Positions 23,814 through 35,066 of a DNA stretch of 64,000 bases are shown here, in pieces. The notes under the pieces were generated by a model. That model was not told where the DNA came from, ran no database searches, and worked only from the letters and a program-made list of their open reading frames with translations. Position numbers and translations under genes: made by a program. Origin of the DNA: Cyanobacteria bacterium FACHB-502 (GTDB lineage Bacteria; Cyanobacteriota; Cyanobacteriia; Elainellales; Elainellaceae); assembly GCA_014695325.1 (NCBI GenBank), contig JACJNZ010000029.1, forward strand, positions 372,001 through 436,000. Direction: 5' to 3'. Within the stretch, counting starts at the first letter, position 1; each line of letters begins with the position of its first letter.

Positions 23814-26183
23814 CTAATTTCCTGCTTCTACAGGTTGTTCTAATACAGCCCGTAACGTTCCTAGCAAATCTTGAATGGTATAGGGCTTATCAATAAAGTC
23901 CTTAACTTCGCTAGCTTCTCTCAATTTATCGTTAGACATAAATCCACTCATGGCAATCACTTTGATCCTCGGATTAATTCTCCGAAGGTTCTGAATCGTT
24001 GTTGGACCATCCATAGATGGCATCATCATATCCACTAAGGCAACAGTAATCTTATGTTTGTATTGAGCACAGAGCGAAATTGCTTCAATTCCATTATTCG
24101 CTATCAGCACACGGTAGTTATAGGCTTCTAATGAAGCTTTCGTTATTGCTAAAATTTCTGTTTCGTCATCTACAACAAGAATCCATTCTTCATTTCCATT
24201 AGGCGGATTAGAAGGTTCTACTCGTGGGGAAACGGATGCTCCTATCGCTGGTAAGAATACTTTAAATTCAGTGCCCTCTCCCAGCTTGCTAACCACATCA
24301 ATGAACCCTCCGTGGCTTTTAACAATGCCTCTCACCGTAGAAAGTCCTAACCCTGTCCCTTTACCAATTTCTTTAGTTGTAAAAAACGGTTCAAAAATTC
24401 TATCCGTAATTTCAGCTGACATTCCGGTCCCTGTATCTTTGACTGTAAGTCCAATGTAGGAACCAATGGATGCATCAAGATTCATGCGGGCATAATGTTC
24501 ATCTACAATCACGTTTGCAGCAGAGATGATGAGCGTACCGCCATTTGGCATCGCATCACGAGCATTAACGACCAGATTCATCAGCACTTGATGTAAGTGA
24601 GTTGCATCCCCAGAAACTGACCAAAGCCCCGGTTCCACATAGGCTAGCAACTCAATCGATTTTGGAAATGTCTTCTCAGCAATTTGCTTAACTTCGTAGA
24701 CCAGATGCTTCACCTGCACGCTCGTCCGTTTCCCTTCCACGCCACGGGCAAATTGGAGGACTTGCTTGACGAGAGCAGCCCCACGTCTAGTATTCATTTC
24801 AATGATTTTAAATAAATGCTGGCTCTGCTCGTCGGCACTGGGAAACTTGTACTGTAACAATTGTGCTGTAGCTAGAACAGGGGTCAGGATGTTGTTGAGA
24901 TCATGAGCAATGCCGCCTGCAAGGGTACCCAAACTCTCAAGCCGTTGAGTTCGCAGGAATTGGCTTTCGAGCTGTTTCTTTTCAGTGATGTCTGTATTAA
25001 CTGTCAAGAAAGATTTGGGTTGCCCCTGGGCATCATGCATTAAGGTCCAACGGCTGGTGACAATAATTTCTTTGCCCTGCTTATTGACTTGATGCAATTC
25101 GCCTTGCCAAGTACCACATTCAATTAAACTTCTTTGAGCAACCTCGAGTTGCTTGAGTGAGTCTGGTCGATACAACAGTTGAGTCGCATTTTGGTCGATC
25201 GCCTCTTCAGCGTTCCATCCATAGAGATGCTCTGCACCCTTGTTCCAATACTGAATTTTGTTATCCAAATCTCGTACTAGAATGGCATCGGTTGTAATGT
25301 TGAGTAGAGCCGCCTGTTCCCGAATCTTGTCTTCTGCCTGCTTGTGCTGAGTTAGGTTAAGGACAAAACCAACGATTGCCTGAGATTCATCGAGCAAAGC
25401 CCCGCCAACCATGACAGGAATGCGGTATCCATCCTTGTGAAAATATTCCTTTTCAAAGGCACTAAACGCTCCAGTATTGGTTAATTCTGCCAGTGCGGCT
25501 TCATGGAGGTGGACATATCCTGGAGGTGTCATTGCGTGCCAATTTAACTTCCCAGCTTTCAAGTCAGCGCGATCGTATCCAACGATTTGGAGGAAGGCAT
25601 CATTGGCGTCTGTAATACTGCCATCTGCCAGGCTAAAAATAATGCCAATCACATTGGATTCGATTAAACGTCTGAACCGGGCGTCACTGCGCTGCAGTGC
25701 TCTAAACGCTTGCTCACGTTCTTCTTCTACCCGCTGACGCTGTTGAATTTCCTTTTCTAGCCGCTCATTCTGCTCTGTTAATCGCTTGGTCAAGTTTTGC
25801 AGCCGAAAGTGAGTATTGATTCGCGCTAAAACTTCTTCATGATCTAGCGGTTTAGTGATGTAATCAACTGCCCCAAGATTTAAACCTTTGACCTTATCAA
25901 CGTTATCGCTAACAGCGGTTAGAAAAATGATCGGGATCTCTTGCGTAGTTGAGTTTGCCTTTAGGCGACGGCACGTTTCAAACCCATCTATTCCGGGCAT
26001 GAGAATGTCTAGCAAAATCAAGTCGGGTGGAGCATATTCTGCTAGAGCAATCGCTCTTTCCCCATCTTCAGCGATCACCACTTTGAAACCATCGGCTTCC
26101 AGCAAGTCGAGCAGCACATCTAGATTTGTGGGCGTATCATCCACGATTAAAATAACGCCTTTCTCAGCAATTCCTGTATTCAT
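23814..26183 (-). CDS. Hybrid histidine kinase: receiver-PAS-PAS-kinase-receiver
   Basis: A 789-residue cytoplasmic kinase. Start at ATG 26183: AGGAGGTG sits just upstream and overlaps the TAG of the preceding gene, so the two are translationally linked. Order: receiver (D59 in [10 protein letters not shown]), coiled coil, PAS (about 170-285), PAS (about 290-410), dimerisation domain with H427 in [13 protein letters not shown], ATPase domain ([31 protein letters not shown]) and a C-terminal receiver ([10 protein letters not shown]). No membrane segment, so it senses a cytoplasmic signal, perhaps through PAS, or relays phosphate from the partner encoded upstream. It is closely similar in order and wording to the kinase at 52208-54205. 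Confidence 0.94.
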   Translation of the reverse strand: MNTGIAEKGVILIVDDTPTNLDVLLDLLEADGFKVVIAEDGERAIALAEYAPPDLILLDILMPGIDGFETCRRLKANSTTQEIPIIFLTAVSDNVDKVKGLNLGAVDYITKPLDHEEVLARINTHFRLQNLTKRLTEQNERLEKEIQQRQRVEEEREQAFRALQRSDARFRRLIESNVIGIIFSLADGSITDANDAFLQIVGYDRADLKAGKLNWHAMTPPGYVHLHEAALAELTNTGAFSAFEKEYFHKDGYRIPVMVGGALLDESQAIVGFVLNLTQHKQAEDKIREQAALLNITTDAILVRDLDNKIQYWNKGAEHLYGWNAEEAIDQNATQLLYRPDSLKQLEVAQRSLIECGTWQGELHQVNKQGKEIIVTSRWTLMHDAQGQPKSFLTVNTDITEKKQLESQFLRTQRLESLGTLAGGIAHDLNNILTPVLATAQLLQYKFPSADEQSQHLFKIIEMNTRRGAALVKQVLQFARGVEGKRTSVQVKHLVYEVKQIAEKTFPKSIELLAYVEPGLWSVSGDATHLHQVLMNLVVNARDAMPNGGTLIISAANVIVDEHYARMNLDASIGSYIGLTVKDTGTGMSAEITDRIFEPFFTTKEIGKGTGLGLSTVRGIVKSHGGFIDVVSKLGEGTEFKVFLPAIGASVSPRVEPSNPPNGNEEWILVVDDETEILAITKASLEAYNYRVLIANNGIEAISLCAQYKHKITVALVDMMMPSMDGPTTIQNLRRINPRIKVIAMSGFMSNDKLREASEVKDFIDKPYTIQDLLGTLRAVLEQPVEAGN

Positions 26184-26192
26184 AAACACCTC

Positions 26193-29100
26193 CTAAAATT
26201 GCTTTAAAAATTCCAAAATTTGTCGCCCTTTAAATCCTTTGGCAAGCTGCCGCAAGTGGGTAGCAAAAGGGCTCCATTGCTGGTTTGACTCCTCCAACTG
26301 GGTTACTCGTTTGGCGATGGCTCGTAAATCTCCTCGCATGGCTAAATCCAGAAGAATAGCAACCTCTTCTGCTGGCGGAATCGAAAAATCAACTGAAAGG
26401 TTAGGGACAGCTGAGGCAGAACTCACTTGGCTATTTTCCTGCTGGTCCCTCTCTTTAAAGGGTTCTTGAATGTCGCTCTCATTTTCGTAAATCCATTCCA
26501 ATTTCAGGTGTTCTTGCAATTTCTGGAGGAGGTCGGCCTCTCGAATTGGTTTCGACAGAAAATCATTGCAGCCTACCTTGAGACTCTGTTGCTGATCGAA
26601 TTCAAAGACACTAGCCGAGACTGCAATCACAACGGTATCTTTTAGGGCTGGCATTAACCTGAGTTGTCGGGTTGCCTCAAAGCCGTCTAGATTCGGCATC
26701 ACTAAGTCAATCAGAACAGCATCGGGCTGAAAATCCTGTGCTTTATTCAATCCGTCTTCACCATCCACAGCGTCTATGACGTCAAATCCGATCGGCTCTA
26801 AGAGATTCACAAGGATAGAGCGATTTGTCGGTTTGTCGTCCACCACTAAAATTTTCCGCCTGTCGCCTGTGAACCCAGTAATTGTGCGCTTTGAGGTAGC
26901 AGCATCTGTCGATGAATGGACCGCCACTAGGTCTAAATCAAACCAGAAAGTGCTACCTACACCCAAGGTACTCTTGACCTGAAGCGTTCCTCCCATCATC
27001 TCAACCAGCTGACAGCTGATGGCTAGCCCTAACCCCGTTCCTTCTGTCTTACGGCTATTTTCGCCCACCTGTTGAAACGGCTTGAAGATCTCATCAAGCT
27101 GATCAGCAGCAATGCCAACACCGGAATCTTCGACTTGAAAGCGAATCTTCTGCTCGTGATAACCCACCTTAAAAACAACCGTTCCCGTTTCAGTGAATTT
27201 GACGGCATTGCCAAGCAGGTTTAGCAGGACCTGGCGCAAGCGTTTGTCATCCGCCCGAATCACCTTAGGCAGAGAAGATGGTGTCTGATAGGTTAACGAA
27301 ATGCCTTTTTGTTCAGCTTTAATTTTGCAGATCTCTACGATGCTTTGTAAGAATTCCGCAAAATGAAACTCTCTTGAATACAGCTCCATCTTACGGGCTT
27401 CAATTTTAGAAAGATCTAAAACATCATTGATCAGCGTTAGTAGGTGCTCTCCACATTGGTGAATGATTGCAATGCGATTCTTTTGCAGTTCGGATAAAGA
27501 GCGGTCTTTTTGACAAATTTGTGTATATCCTAAGATGCCATTCAGTGGCGTACGAAGTTCATGGCTCATGTTTGCCAGAAATTCACTCTTCGCTCGGTTG
27601 GCAGACTGGGCTATTTCTTCTGCCTGTTGGCGATCGCGAACCTCTTGCTGAAGCTGTAGGGTTCGCTCTTCTACTTTCATTTCCAGAGTTTTACTGTAAT
27701 TCTCTAACTGTTCATGCGATCGTTTTAGATCAGTGTTGGCGGCTGCCAAATCTTGATAAAGACGGGCGTTTTCAAGGGAGATCGCCGCTTGGGAGGATAA
27801 AAGCTGCAAAACTTCTACTCGCTCTGCTGTAAAAGCACCCGTTGTTAAATTGTTTTCCAAATAGAGAATGCCAATGAGCTTACCTTGATGAACGATCGGC
27901 ACACACAAAACGGATTTGGGCTGACGATCAAGAATATAGTCATCCGTTGTGAAAATTCCCTCACGGGTCGCTTCATTCAGAACCACATTCTCCTGCGTTT
28001 GCCGCACATAATTGATGATGGATAGCGGTAGCTGACTTGCCTCTACAGGAATAAATTGTTGAACGATGATTTCATGTTGATTAACCTGCCCAGTGGCTTC
28101 GATAAAGAGTTTCGAGTCTTTTTCTAGAATTAATATCCCTGTTTCTGCACCTGCATTTTCAAGCAGAATTTGCATCAACGTGGTTAGCAAATTGCTTAAA
28201 ACAATTTCACCTGAAAGAGCTTGCGCGGCTTTCATGACGGTGGCTAAGTCCAGGTTGTGATTAGCTTCAGGATAATTTGTTGTTCTTTGAGGAATTGTCG
28301 CTTTTGTGCCGCTTTTAGCTGAAGTTCTGGTTAAAAATTGAGGGTATTTTTCTTCTAAATGCTCAACTTTAGCTTGAGCACCCCAAACCTGATAAGCATA
28401 ATGCGCCTTTTGTAGATAGAGTTGAGCGATCGCATCTCTCCCCCATCCTAAATAACACTTACCTGCCAACTCATACGCCAATGCTTCTTCATTCAAATAT
28501 TCGTTTTCTTTAGCCAAAGCAATAGCTTGATCATACCGTTCCATTGCTTGTTCTTTTTCATCTAAAACTCGATGCCGTTCTGCCTCTACTAAATAGAATT
28601 TGTGCAGGTAATTCATAGGGGCATGATGCGCCCAATTCTGCATTTTTTCTTGATTAGCTTTTACTCTGCCAAGAATTTCTTGCTGTTCGGACTGGAGGGC
28701 ATCAGAATATACTGCCAGCTTAATTAAAGAATCATAGAAATGGAAGAGAGAAATATGGGGTGTTGCGATAACTGCGTCTAAATAGTCTTCTTCGATTACG
28801 GCATTTTCGATCGCTTCTGAGTAATTTTCAAATAAATAACAAAGTAAAAGTTTATTCAAATAGGTGTAAGCAATTGCTGCTCTATCGTTTGCTTGCTCGT
28901 GTAGTGGTAGCCCTATTTGTTCATCGTAGGCTTGACCTTGGAGACGGCAAGGATTTTCACTTTGCCCCAGCAGGTTTAAGGTAGCCTGCCAATAGATTTC
29001 GTGATAATTGAGTGCTGTTTTTTGCTTGATTTTATCAATTGCATCTCTATTGATTGACATCTCTCTTGCAAGGGCAGTCAATTCTTTGCTGCTGTAGTAA

Positions 29101-32100
29101 GCAAAATAGGAGTTTACTAATAGACCAAAAGCACCAAATTCCAAATCTCCTGTCTCCATCCCAATAGAATAAGCCGACATCAAAGGCTCTAACGTTTTTC
29201 TCAGATGTTCTTTCCAGGGTCGGATAAAGATATTGACAATAACGATCGTTTTAGCTTTAATTTCTTGAGTATTTAATCTTGACAGCAGATCTAAAGCTAA
29301 TTGACCAAACTGATAGCCCGAGTCAATATCTCCCACAATTCCGCAAAGTAGAAGACCATAATTGGCATAAGCAGTAGGAGAAACGGGAGCATTACCGTGT
29401 TGGACTGATAGATCGACTTGTTTGCACACCGCCAATGGTAACAGTGCAGGAGCAGCAATATAGGCGGGAGCAAAGATACTTGCTAAAAGTTTAATGGCTG
29501 CTAGTTTGCAGGGATCACTCATTTGAGGCAGATCGACTAAATCCTCAATTCGTCTCCCATTCAAAATCACCGCAGTTTCGGAGAGTGCTTGTCCAATATC
29601 AAATGGAACTGGGTTTTCGGGAAAATTCACTCCCAACAGCTTTAAGGCTTGTAGTGCCGTATTAATTGCTTCTAGCAGTTTGTTCTGCAATACATGAGCT
29701 TGAATCTGAATCTCATATACTTTCACTTTTTCCAATAAAGTTTTAGCGCAGTTTTGCACAATGTCAACGAATCGCTGTACTGCTTCAAAATCACTGCTTA
29801 AATATGCCGACTCTGCTGCTTCAGTGTGCAGTGCTAATGCTAATTCGTACTGATCAGTCCAGCTATCTTCAACTAACAATTCAATCCCTGCTTGCAAATA
29901 TTCAACAGCTGCAACATAAGCCATTGCTATCTTTGCTTTCTGTCCTGCTATCAAATTAAGCTGAGAAATTCTGTCTCGTTCTACTGGATCGGTAACTAGC
30001 TCAATTCCTAAGTTGAGGTGATCAACAATCTCAAATATCTTTTCTGATAACGTCTCTGATGACGTGTTTTGCCAAAGCAAACGCCCAATTTGCAAGTGAG
30101 TCGCTTGCTTAAAACTTTGATCAATCAGTGCATACGCGGCTTGTTGCACCCGATCGTGGAGAAATCTAAATTCCAGACTTACTAGATGTGTATCAATCAG
30201 GTCTTCAGATGCAAGCGTTAATTCAGAGGTTGGTAATACTAAGCCTTCTTCAATAGCTGGCAAAAGATCTTGATGGGTGTCAACTGGCGATCGCTTATAA
30301 ATAATTGAAAGCGTCTGCAAGTCAAACGTATTACCCATACAAGCCGCCAACTGCAACACCTGCTGAGTAGATTCAGGTAATTTTCGCAACTTCTGAATCA
30401 TCAACTCAATAACATTATCAGTAATATCAAGTGCCTCAATTTGGGTAATATTCCATTGCCAGCAAGGTTTATCTGCATTCAATGGAGTTGTGAAAGTTAA
30501 CAGGCTTTCTTGATATAGCGTCTGGAGAAATTGGTTGACAAAGAAGGGGTTGCCAGATGTCTTGCGGATGACTAATTCGGCCAACGGTTGAACAGAACTT
30601 ACATTACTGTGCAGCGTGTCAGCAATGAGATGGCTAATATCTGCGAGGGCTAAAGGAGCTAAGGTAATTTCATGAATGACAACGGCTTTAGAGCGTAGTA
30701 AATCAAGCGCCATCATCAAGGGATGACTTGGACTGACTTCATTATCTCGGTACGCTCCAATTAAAAACAAATAGCCTGTTTCTGCATCGTCTAGAATCAC
30801 AGCAAGCAGTTTAAGCGTGGCAGAATCAGCCCATTGCAAATCGTCCAGAAACAGAACTAACGGGTGCTCTGGTGAGCAGAAAACACGGATAAAGTTTTGA
30901 AAAACAAGATTAAATCGGTTTTGTGCTTCCGTTGGTGCCAGCTCTACAGCAGCGGGTTGCTTGCCCACAATCAATTCCACGTCTGGAACAACATCAATAA
31001 TGACTTGCGCATTGTTACCCAGAACATCTAAAAGTTTAGTTCGCCATTGCGCCAGTTGGGTTTCGCTTTCAGTCAGCAGTTGTTTCACTAATAACTGAAA
31101 GGCAGTAATAATCGCAGAGTAAGGAACATTGCGTTGAAATTGGTCAAATTTACCGGAGATGAAGTATCCTCTCGCACCAACGATCGGTCTGCGGATTTCG
31201 TTCACCAACGATGATTTACCAATGCCAGAGTAACCCTTAACCAGTATGGCTTCCGCTTTGCCAGTACTAACGCGATCGAAAGTGCTCATTAACAAACTCA
31301 CTTCCCGATCGCGCCCATACAGCTTTTCTGGAATTGAAAATTGGCTAAATAAATCAAACTCTCCCACCTTGAAGTGGGAAATCGCACCAGAGGCTTCCAG
31401 CATCTTTAGACAAATCTCTAAGTCAGCCTTCAGCCCGAGTGCACTTTGATAACGGTCTTCTGCTGTTTTGGCGAGTAACTTCATGACAATATCGGACACT
31501 GCCTCTGGAATGTCCGAATTGACAAGATAAGGCGGGACTGGCGTTTTAGCAATGTGGCAGTGAATGATCTCTAAGGCATCGGTTGCTGGAAACGGCAACT
31601 GTCCAGTCAGCATTTCATAGAAAGTAACGCCTAGAGAATAAAAATCGGTGCGGTAGTCGATCGATCGGTTCATTCTCCCAGTCTGTTCTGGAGACATATA
31701 GGAGAGCGTTCCTTCGAGAACGTTGACGTGGTTAATCGTTGATTTTTCTCTTGTTAAATGTGTAGCAATACCAAAATCAATCAGCCTAACTGCACCTGTT
31801 GTTGTGTTAACCAGAATATTGTCAGCTTTAATATCTTTGTGAATAATGTGTTGCTGATGAATCTGTGCCAGAACTGAGGATAAGTGAATTATAATCTGTA
31901 AAGAAATATCTAAGTTGAGTTGTCGTGTGGCGATCGCTCTAGCTAACGACTCACCATCAAAATCAGCCAGAATCAGGGCTAGCCCGTTACCATTATTTTC
32001 TAACGCTAAAGGCTTAACAATTCCTTCAGGTTCTAGGTCTTGCAGAATCTGGTATTCATGTCTTAATCGAGTCAATTGCTCAACTGTTGGATACTCAGCT

Positions 32101-32231
32101 CTCAGTGTTTTTATAATGACAGAGGTAGGTTCTAGATCGCTCTTAGACACTGTCTTAGCTCGGTAAACGCGGTTAGTGTCTCCTTCATATAGAACTTCGA
32201 GCAAGTGGTAGCCAGCGATCGTAGTACTCAT
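26193..32231 (-). CDS. Giant Ser/Thr kinase-AAA-GAF-histidine kinase-receiver protein
   Basis: A 2012-residue signalling protein. Residues about 8-275: Ser/Thr kinase with K41, catalytic loop [10 protein letters not shown] (D133, N138) and IDFG (D152), APE-like SPEQTGR. About 300-570: AAA_16-type ATPase (KLYGRDREV; Walker A GYSGIGKS near 333-340; [11 protein letters not shown]). About 600-1300: long helical repeat region, TPR-like. About 1330-1500: GAF ([20 protein letters not shown]). Then coiled coil, dimerisation domain with H1557 ([12 protein letters not shown]), ATPase, receiver with D1842 ([11 protein letters not shown]) and a conserved tail ending ILEFLKQF. This is the cyanobacterial HstK-type multi-kinase architecture. 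All kinase residues look intact. It precedes the hybrid kinase gene, whose ribosome site overlaps this stop codon. Confidence 0.95.
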   Translation of the reverse strand: MSTTIAGYHLLEVLYEGDTNRVYRAKTVSKSDLEPTSVIIKTLRAEYPTVEQLTRLRHEYQILQDLEPEGIVKPLALENNGNGLALILADFDGESLARAIATRQLNLDISLQIIIHLSSVLAQIHQQHIIHKDIKADNILVNTTTGAVRLIDFGIATHLTREKSTINHVNVLEGTLSYMSPEQTGRMNRSIDYRTDFYSLGVTFYEMLTGQLPFPATDALEIIHCHIAKTPVPPYLVNSDIPEAVSDIVMKLLAKTAEDRYQSALGLKADLEICLKMLEASGAISHFKVGEFDLFSQFSIPEKLYGRDREVSLLMSTFDRVSTGKAEAILVKGYSGIGKSSLVNEIRRPIVGARGYFISGKFDQFQRNVPYSAIITAFQLLVKQLLTESETQLAQWRTKLLDVLGNNAQVIIDVVPDVELIVGKQPAAVELAPTEAQNRFNLVFQNFIRVFCSPEHPLVLFLDDLQWADSATLKLLAVILDDAETGYLFLIGAYRDNEVSPSHPLMMALDLLRSKAVVIHEITLAPLALADISHLIADTLHSNVSSVQPLAELVIRKTSGNPFFVNQFLQTLYQESLLTFTTPLNADKPCWQWNITQIEALDITDNVIELMIQKLRKLPESTQQVLQLAACMGNTFDLQTLSIIYKRSPVDTHQDLLPAIEEGLVLPTSELTLASEDLIDTHLVSLEFRFLHDRVQQAAYALIDQSFKQATHLQIGRLLWQNTSSETLSEKIFEIVDHLNLGIELVTDPVERDRISQLNLIAGQKAKIAMAYVAAVEYLQAGIELLVEDSWTDQYELALALHTEAAESAYLSSDFEAVQRFVDIVQNCAKTLLEKVKVYEIQIQAHVLQNKLLEAINTALQALKLLGVNFPENPVPFDIGQALSETAVILNGRRIEDLVDLPQMSDPCKLAAIKLLASIFAPAYIAAPALLPLAVCKQVDLSVQHGNAPVSPTAYANYGLLLCGIVGDIDSGYQFGQLALDLLSRLNTQEIKAKTIVIVNIFIRPWKEHLRKTLEPLMSAYSIGMETGDLEFGAFGLLVNSYFAYYSSKELTALAREMSINRDAIDKIKQKTALNYHEIYWQATLNLLGQSENPCRLQGQAYDEQIGLPLHEQANDRAAIAYTYLNKLLLCYLFENYSEAIENAVIEEDYLDAVIATPHISLFHFYDSLIKLAVYSDALQSEQQEILGRVKANQEKMQNWAHHAPMNYLHKFYLVEAERHRVLDEKEQAMERYDQAIALAKENEYLNEEALAYELAGKCYLGWGRDAIAQLYLQKAHYAYQVWGAQAKVEHLEEKYPQFLTRTSAKSGTKATIPQRTTNYPEANHNLDLATVMKAAQALSGEIVLSNLLTTLMQILLENAGAETGILILEKDSKLFIEATGQVNQHEIIVQQFIPVEASQLPLSIINYVRQTQENVVLNEATREGIFTTDDYILDRQPKSVLCVPIVHQGKLIGILYLENNLTTGAFTAERVEVLQLLSSQAAISLENARLYQDLAAANTDLKRSHEQLENYSKTLEMKVEERTLQLQQEVRDRQQAEEIAQSANRAKSEFLANMSHELRTPLNGILGYTQICQKDRSLSELQKNRIAIIHQCGEHLLTLINDVLDLSKIEARKMELYSREFHFAEFLQSIVEICKIKAEQKGISLTYQTPSSLPKVIRADDKRLRQVLLNLLGNAVKFTETGTVVFKVGYHEQKIRFQVEDSGVGIAADQLDEIFKPFQQVGENSRKTEGTGLGLAISCQLVEMMGGTLQVKSTLGVGSTFWFDLDLVAVHSSTDAATSKRTITGFTGDRRKILVVDDKPTNRSILVNLLEPIGFDVIDAVDGEDGLNKAQDFQPDAVLIDLVMPNLDGFEATRQLRLMPALKDTVVIAVSASVFEFDQQQSLKVGCNDFLSKPIREADLLQKLQEHLKLEWIYENESDIQEPFKERDQQENSQVSSASAVPNLSVDFSIPPAEEVAILLDLAMRGDLRAIAKRVTQLEESNQQWSPFATHLRQLAKGFKGRQILEFLKQF

Positions 32232-32700
32232 CTTCTTCTTTGTACTGATGATATGAGTAGATGATTAGTGCTCGAGTTTTATCTGTACCCAACGCAGCAA
32301 AGGTAGTTTGATTAGCCTTTAGACGCAATGAAATCAGTTGCAGAGCGGTCATTTCTATTCCTACGATAGATGGCATACCTTGGAGCTGTAGTGGGAGCAA
32401 TAATACTTTACTTGTTAATCCTTAATACAGAGTTATGCCCTGAAGATAATAGGGTGAGAAGGCTATACGTTGGTATGCCTTAAACAAGTGTGAGATAGGT
32501 GGTGAGGGCATTCCAAGGAGACTGTAAATTAGAGTGGGTCAAAGGTCGGAAATGAGATCTACTGGATTACTGAAACTGAGACATAAGACTTCGCATCCCA
32601 GAGCAATTGACGAGGAATTGGGAAGAAACTGTCAGATTTAGGTACCCAAATCTGGGTTGTGCGCTAAACAAGTGTGGATAGATAGAATAAAAGCAATGCC
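32232..32700. other. Upstream region of the signalling operon, about 470 bp, with repeats
   Basis: Must contain the promoter of the minus-strand signalling operon. No open frame of note. It holds the right copy of the 28-nt inverted repeat (32625-32652) and a 12-nt direct repeat TAAACAAGTGTG at 32481-32492 and 32665-32676, 184 bp apart. No clear ribosome site precedes the ATG at 32231. Confidence 0.6.
32625..32652 (+). repeat. Right copy of 28-nt inverted repeat flanking the signalling genes
   Basis: Reads GAAACTGTCAGAT, TAGGTACCCAAATC; 26 of 28 positions match the left copy at 23710-23737. In this copy the palindrome is longer: CAGATTTAGG pairs with CCCAAATCTG around TAGGTACCCA. Confidence 0.85.
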
Positions 32701-32708
32701 GTGATAGT

Positions 32709-32843
32709 GTGTCTGCTATACGCTGTCCCTTCTGCGACCATAGCAAAATCTATCAACACGGTCGGACTCGTAAGGGTGCCCAACGCTTCAAATGCCCAAC
32801 CTGCCAACAAACGTTTACGGAAACGTTCGACACGCTTTATTAC
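32709..32843 (+). mobile_element. Transposase N-terminal zinc-ribbon remnant (IS1-like)
   Basis: In this frame the DNA encodes RCPFCDHSKIYQHGRTRKGA then QRFKCPTCQQTFTETFDT, stopping at TAA 32847-32849. The two CxxC pairs, the HGRTRKG basic patch and the QRFKCPTC spacing match the amino-terminal zinc ribbon of IS1-type and related transposases. Nothing of the catalytic domain follows, so this is a fragment of about 45 codons. It ends where a different frame, that of a membrane protein, begins. No intact terminal repeats were identified. Confidence 0.7.
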
Positions 32844-32844
32844 C

Positions 32845-33237
32845 TATAAGTGGATTATTCAGGAAGAACTGCGTCGCTACCACGGCACGGGCTGGTCGGG
32901 AACGCTTTGCTTGCTGCCGTTTGTGCTGGGGATGGCAGTGCCTCAACTCTTGCGAATGTTTGACCCCAATGTGTCGGGCGAGTTTGGCTGGTTTTCGCTG
33001 CTGGGCATTGCGTGGATCTATATTGTGCAGTTTCGCCTCTACCACACCGTGAACCGGATTTATCAGGATGCAGGCATGAAGAAACCGCTCGCCGTCTGGT
33101 GGATTGCAATTCCCGGACTGAATCTGGTGGTTGGCTTGCGGCAAATTCACCTTCTCAGCGAGTTTTGGGCACAGCAGCAGGGTGTGGAAGGGAATGACCC
33201 GATCGCCAAATTCTTCCCGTTTTTATCTCAGCTCTAA
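32845..33237 (+). pseudogene. 5'-truncated small membrane protein (DUF4234-like)
   Basis: About 130 residues survive: YKWIIQEELRRYHGTGW, then hydrophobic segments SGTLCLLPFVLGMAVPQLL, WFSLLGIAWIYIVQFRLY and AVWWIAIPGLNLVVGLRQIH, ending FFPFLSQL. The pattern of an aromatic, basic start and short paired helices recalls DUF4234-type membrane proteins. An open frame runs back to a GTG at 32701, but the first 47 codons are the transposase remnant read out of frame, so the natural 5' end appears to be lost. It may still be translated as a chimera, and is convergent with the next gene. Function unknown. Confidence 0.6.
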
Positions 33238-33309
33238 CATCGCAGGTTGAATGGATAGCTTGAATCAGCATCGCTCCGCCCTACAGGGGTTCCCTTTTCT
33301 AACCGATGC

Positions 33310-33897
33310 CTAACTCTTTACCGATCGTCGGCTGATGCGTTCTCGCAGTGCCCAAAGACTAATCATTGCTGCAAACCCTGCGCCTAAACTATCCATAATT
33401 AAATCTGTGACCGTATCGTTCACGTCGCCAATCACTTCAGTATTAAAAATAAATCCGGCTGACCATTCCATAATTTCCCAGATCGCACCGATCGCAATTC
33501 CAAAACTGGCAACGGTCAACACATAAAGCCAGGGATGTTGGCGAAACACGGACAGCATCGATCGATACACCAAAAACCCCAGTGCCAGCGTAATCGCAAA
33601 GGTAGTGAAGGCATGGGTAATTTCATCATAGGGTCCAGGCTGATAAAACAATCGCCACACCCAACCGCCTGCATTCAACAGGGCAGCAATCACAAACAGG
33701 AAATCAAACAGGGTCGGCAGCTTATCATCGGTGAGAATAAACACCAGAGCCGCAATCCAGAATCCTGCCAGCGCGATCGCATTGTTCCACTGCCCCTGAG
33801 CGATCGCCGCAATAATTGCAATGAACAGCACAAGCTCTCCAAGCCACGCTGCAATTCGATATCCTCGCCAGTTTGTTCTCATCATTTTACTGAACAC
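33310..33897 (-). CDS. YjdF/DUF2238-like integral membrane protein
   Basis: A protein of up to 195 residues with about five or six transmembrane helices. The conserved polar motifs of the YjdF (DUF2238) family are visible: YDEITHAFTTFAITLALGF, IAIGAIWEIMEWSAG and NDTVTDLIMDSLGAGFAA, i.e. D/H and E/E and D/D pairs lying in or near the membrane. Function of the family is not established to my knowledge. The start may be GTG at 33897 or ATG at 33885 or 33882; none has a clear ribosome site. Convergent with the truncated membrane gene to the left, and 216 bp from the CPBP gene upstream. Confidence 0.8.
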   Translation of the reverse strand: MFSKMMRTNWRGYRIAAWLGELVLFIAIIAAIAQGQWNNAIALAGFWIAALVFILTDDKLPTLFDFLFVIAALLNAGGWVWRLFYQPGPYDEITHAFTTFAITLALGFLVYRSMLSVFRQHPWLYVLTVASFGIAIGAIWEIMEWSAGFIFNTEVIGDVNDTVTDLIMDSLGAGFAAMISLWALRERISRRSVKS

Positions 33898-34113
33898 TGC
33901 TTAATCAAGATAGCGATCGTCTGCATGATATCAATTCCTGGCCGCTCAACGATCCATAAACTCTGCTGAAAGGGTGGTTTGTGAAAGCGGTTTGCAATTT
34001 AACAGCTCAGACGACAGATTGCGTGTGGGCTCGGTATCTTGCCTGCCCAATTTGGGCAAGACGACCATTCCACAAGCCAGCTGAGAAGATTGCCCATGGC
34101 GTAAAGCCGATTT

Positions 34114-34941
34114 CTACAGGAACAGAGGCGCAATTCCGTGTAGAACGATATCTGCAACAAAGTGAGACAGCATCGCCGCCTCTAATCCAAACGTGAAGTA
34201 GAGATAGCCAAACCCAATCCCGGCTAATCCATTCAGCAAGATGGCTCGTGTAATCACTAGCGGCGTAAGCGGCAAAATCGCGGCGGTTGCGGGCAGGTGT
34301 CCTAAGCCAAACAGAATGGCTGCACTGATCGTCGCAATCCACAAAATCGATCGCGTCGGATGACCATTGGCACGATGAGCAATAAACTTGCCAATGAACG
34401 CAATCAACGAAAGAACAAACAGCCGCAGATAAATTTCTTCGTTAATGCCGCCGTAGAACGATGCAAGAAACCCTTGCCATACAGGAGGCTGAATCGCCGC
34501 TGCAACAGGACTGCTTGCCTGCCCCAATTGCTGAGCTAAAGCAGGCGCAAACACAAACGCATCAAGTCCCAACACCGCCAGCGATGCCACAATGCCCCAA
34601 CCGATCGCCGGAAGCACAAACGCTTTGACCCGCTCACTCACTGACTCTCTTTCTGATTCTCCTTGAAGCAGAGCGCGTAAGATGGGTGTCCCTAGCCCTA
34701 TGCGATTGGCAAAGAATAAGCCTGCGGCGATCGTAATTGCCAGCACGATCGCGGATTGTCCGATTTGTAGCGCAACGACAACAGGCAGCGAAAACGGAAG
34801 TTGAATCGTTGCCAAATTAGCAGATTGAAGGGTCAGTGCATAGGGAATTAGAGCGATCGAGCCCAGAATTCCGGCAAGCCAGAGCGTCAGAAAAATCCGT
34901 CGGTTCAAGGGTTTCGATTTTGATGGAACAGTTGCAACCAT
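34114..34941 (-). CDS. CPBP family intramembrane metalloprotease (Abi/Rce1-like)
   Basis: A 275-residue membrane protein with about seven hydrophobic helices and the three family motifs: EExxxR as GGINEEIYLRLF, FxxxH as LFGLGHLPATA, and HxxxD as LSHFVADIVLHG. These are the glutamate/histidine residues of the CAAX-protease and bacteriocin-processing group; in bacteria substrates are usually unknown. Start ATG at 34941. It stands alone on the minus strand, 125 bp after the RecD2 gene that runs in the same direction further right. Confident in the family, not in the role. Confidence 0.9.
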   Translation of the reverse strand: MVATVPSKSKPLNRRIFLTLWLAGILGSIALIPYALTLQSANLATIQLPFSLPVVVALQIGQSAIVLAITIAAGLFFANRIGLGTPILRALLQGESERESVSERVKAFVLPAIGWGIVASLAVLGLDAFVFAPALAQQLGQASSPVAAAIQPPVWQGFLASFYGGINEEIYLRLFVLSLIAFIGKFIAHRANGHPTRSILWIATISAAILFGLGHLPATAAILPLTPLVITRAILLNGLAGIGFGYLYFTFGLEAAMLSHFVADIVLHGIAPLFL

Positions 34942-35066
34942 TGCAATAAATCTTCTCTAGCGCGATAGATTCTGTCAAGATTCTGCTCTATTCAAGCTTC
35001 GGCAAAGCCGCCTCCACCCAAAACGTAATCTTGCTCAAATTTCCCCTCATTTTCCCACTTCCCCAC

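Noticed and set aside
33535-33969. Plus-strand open frame of 144 codons
   Set aside because: Antisense to the YjdF-like membrane gene, which has the conserved motifs.
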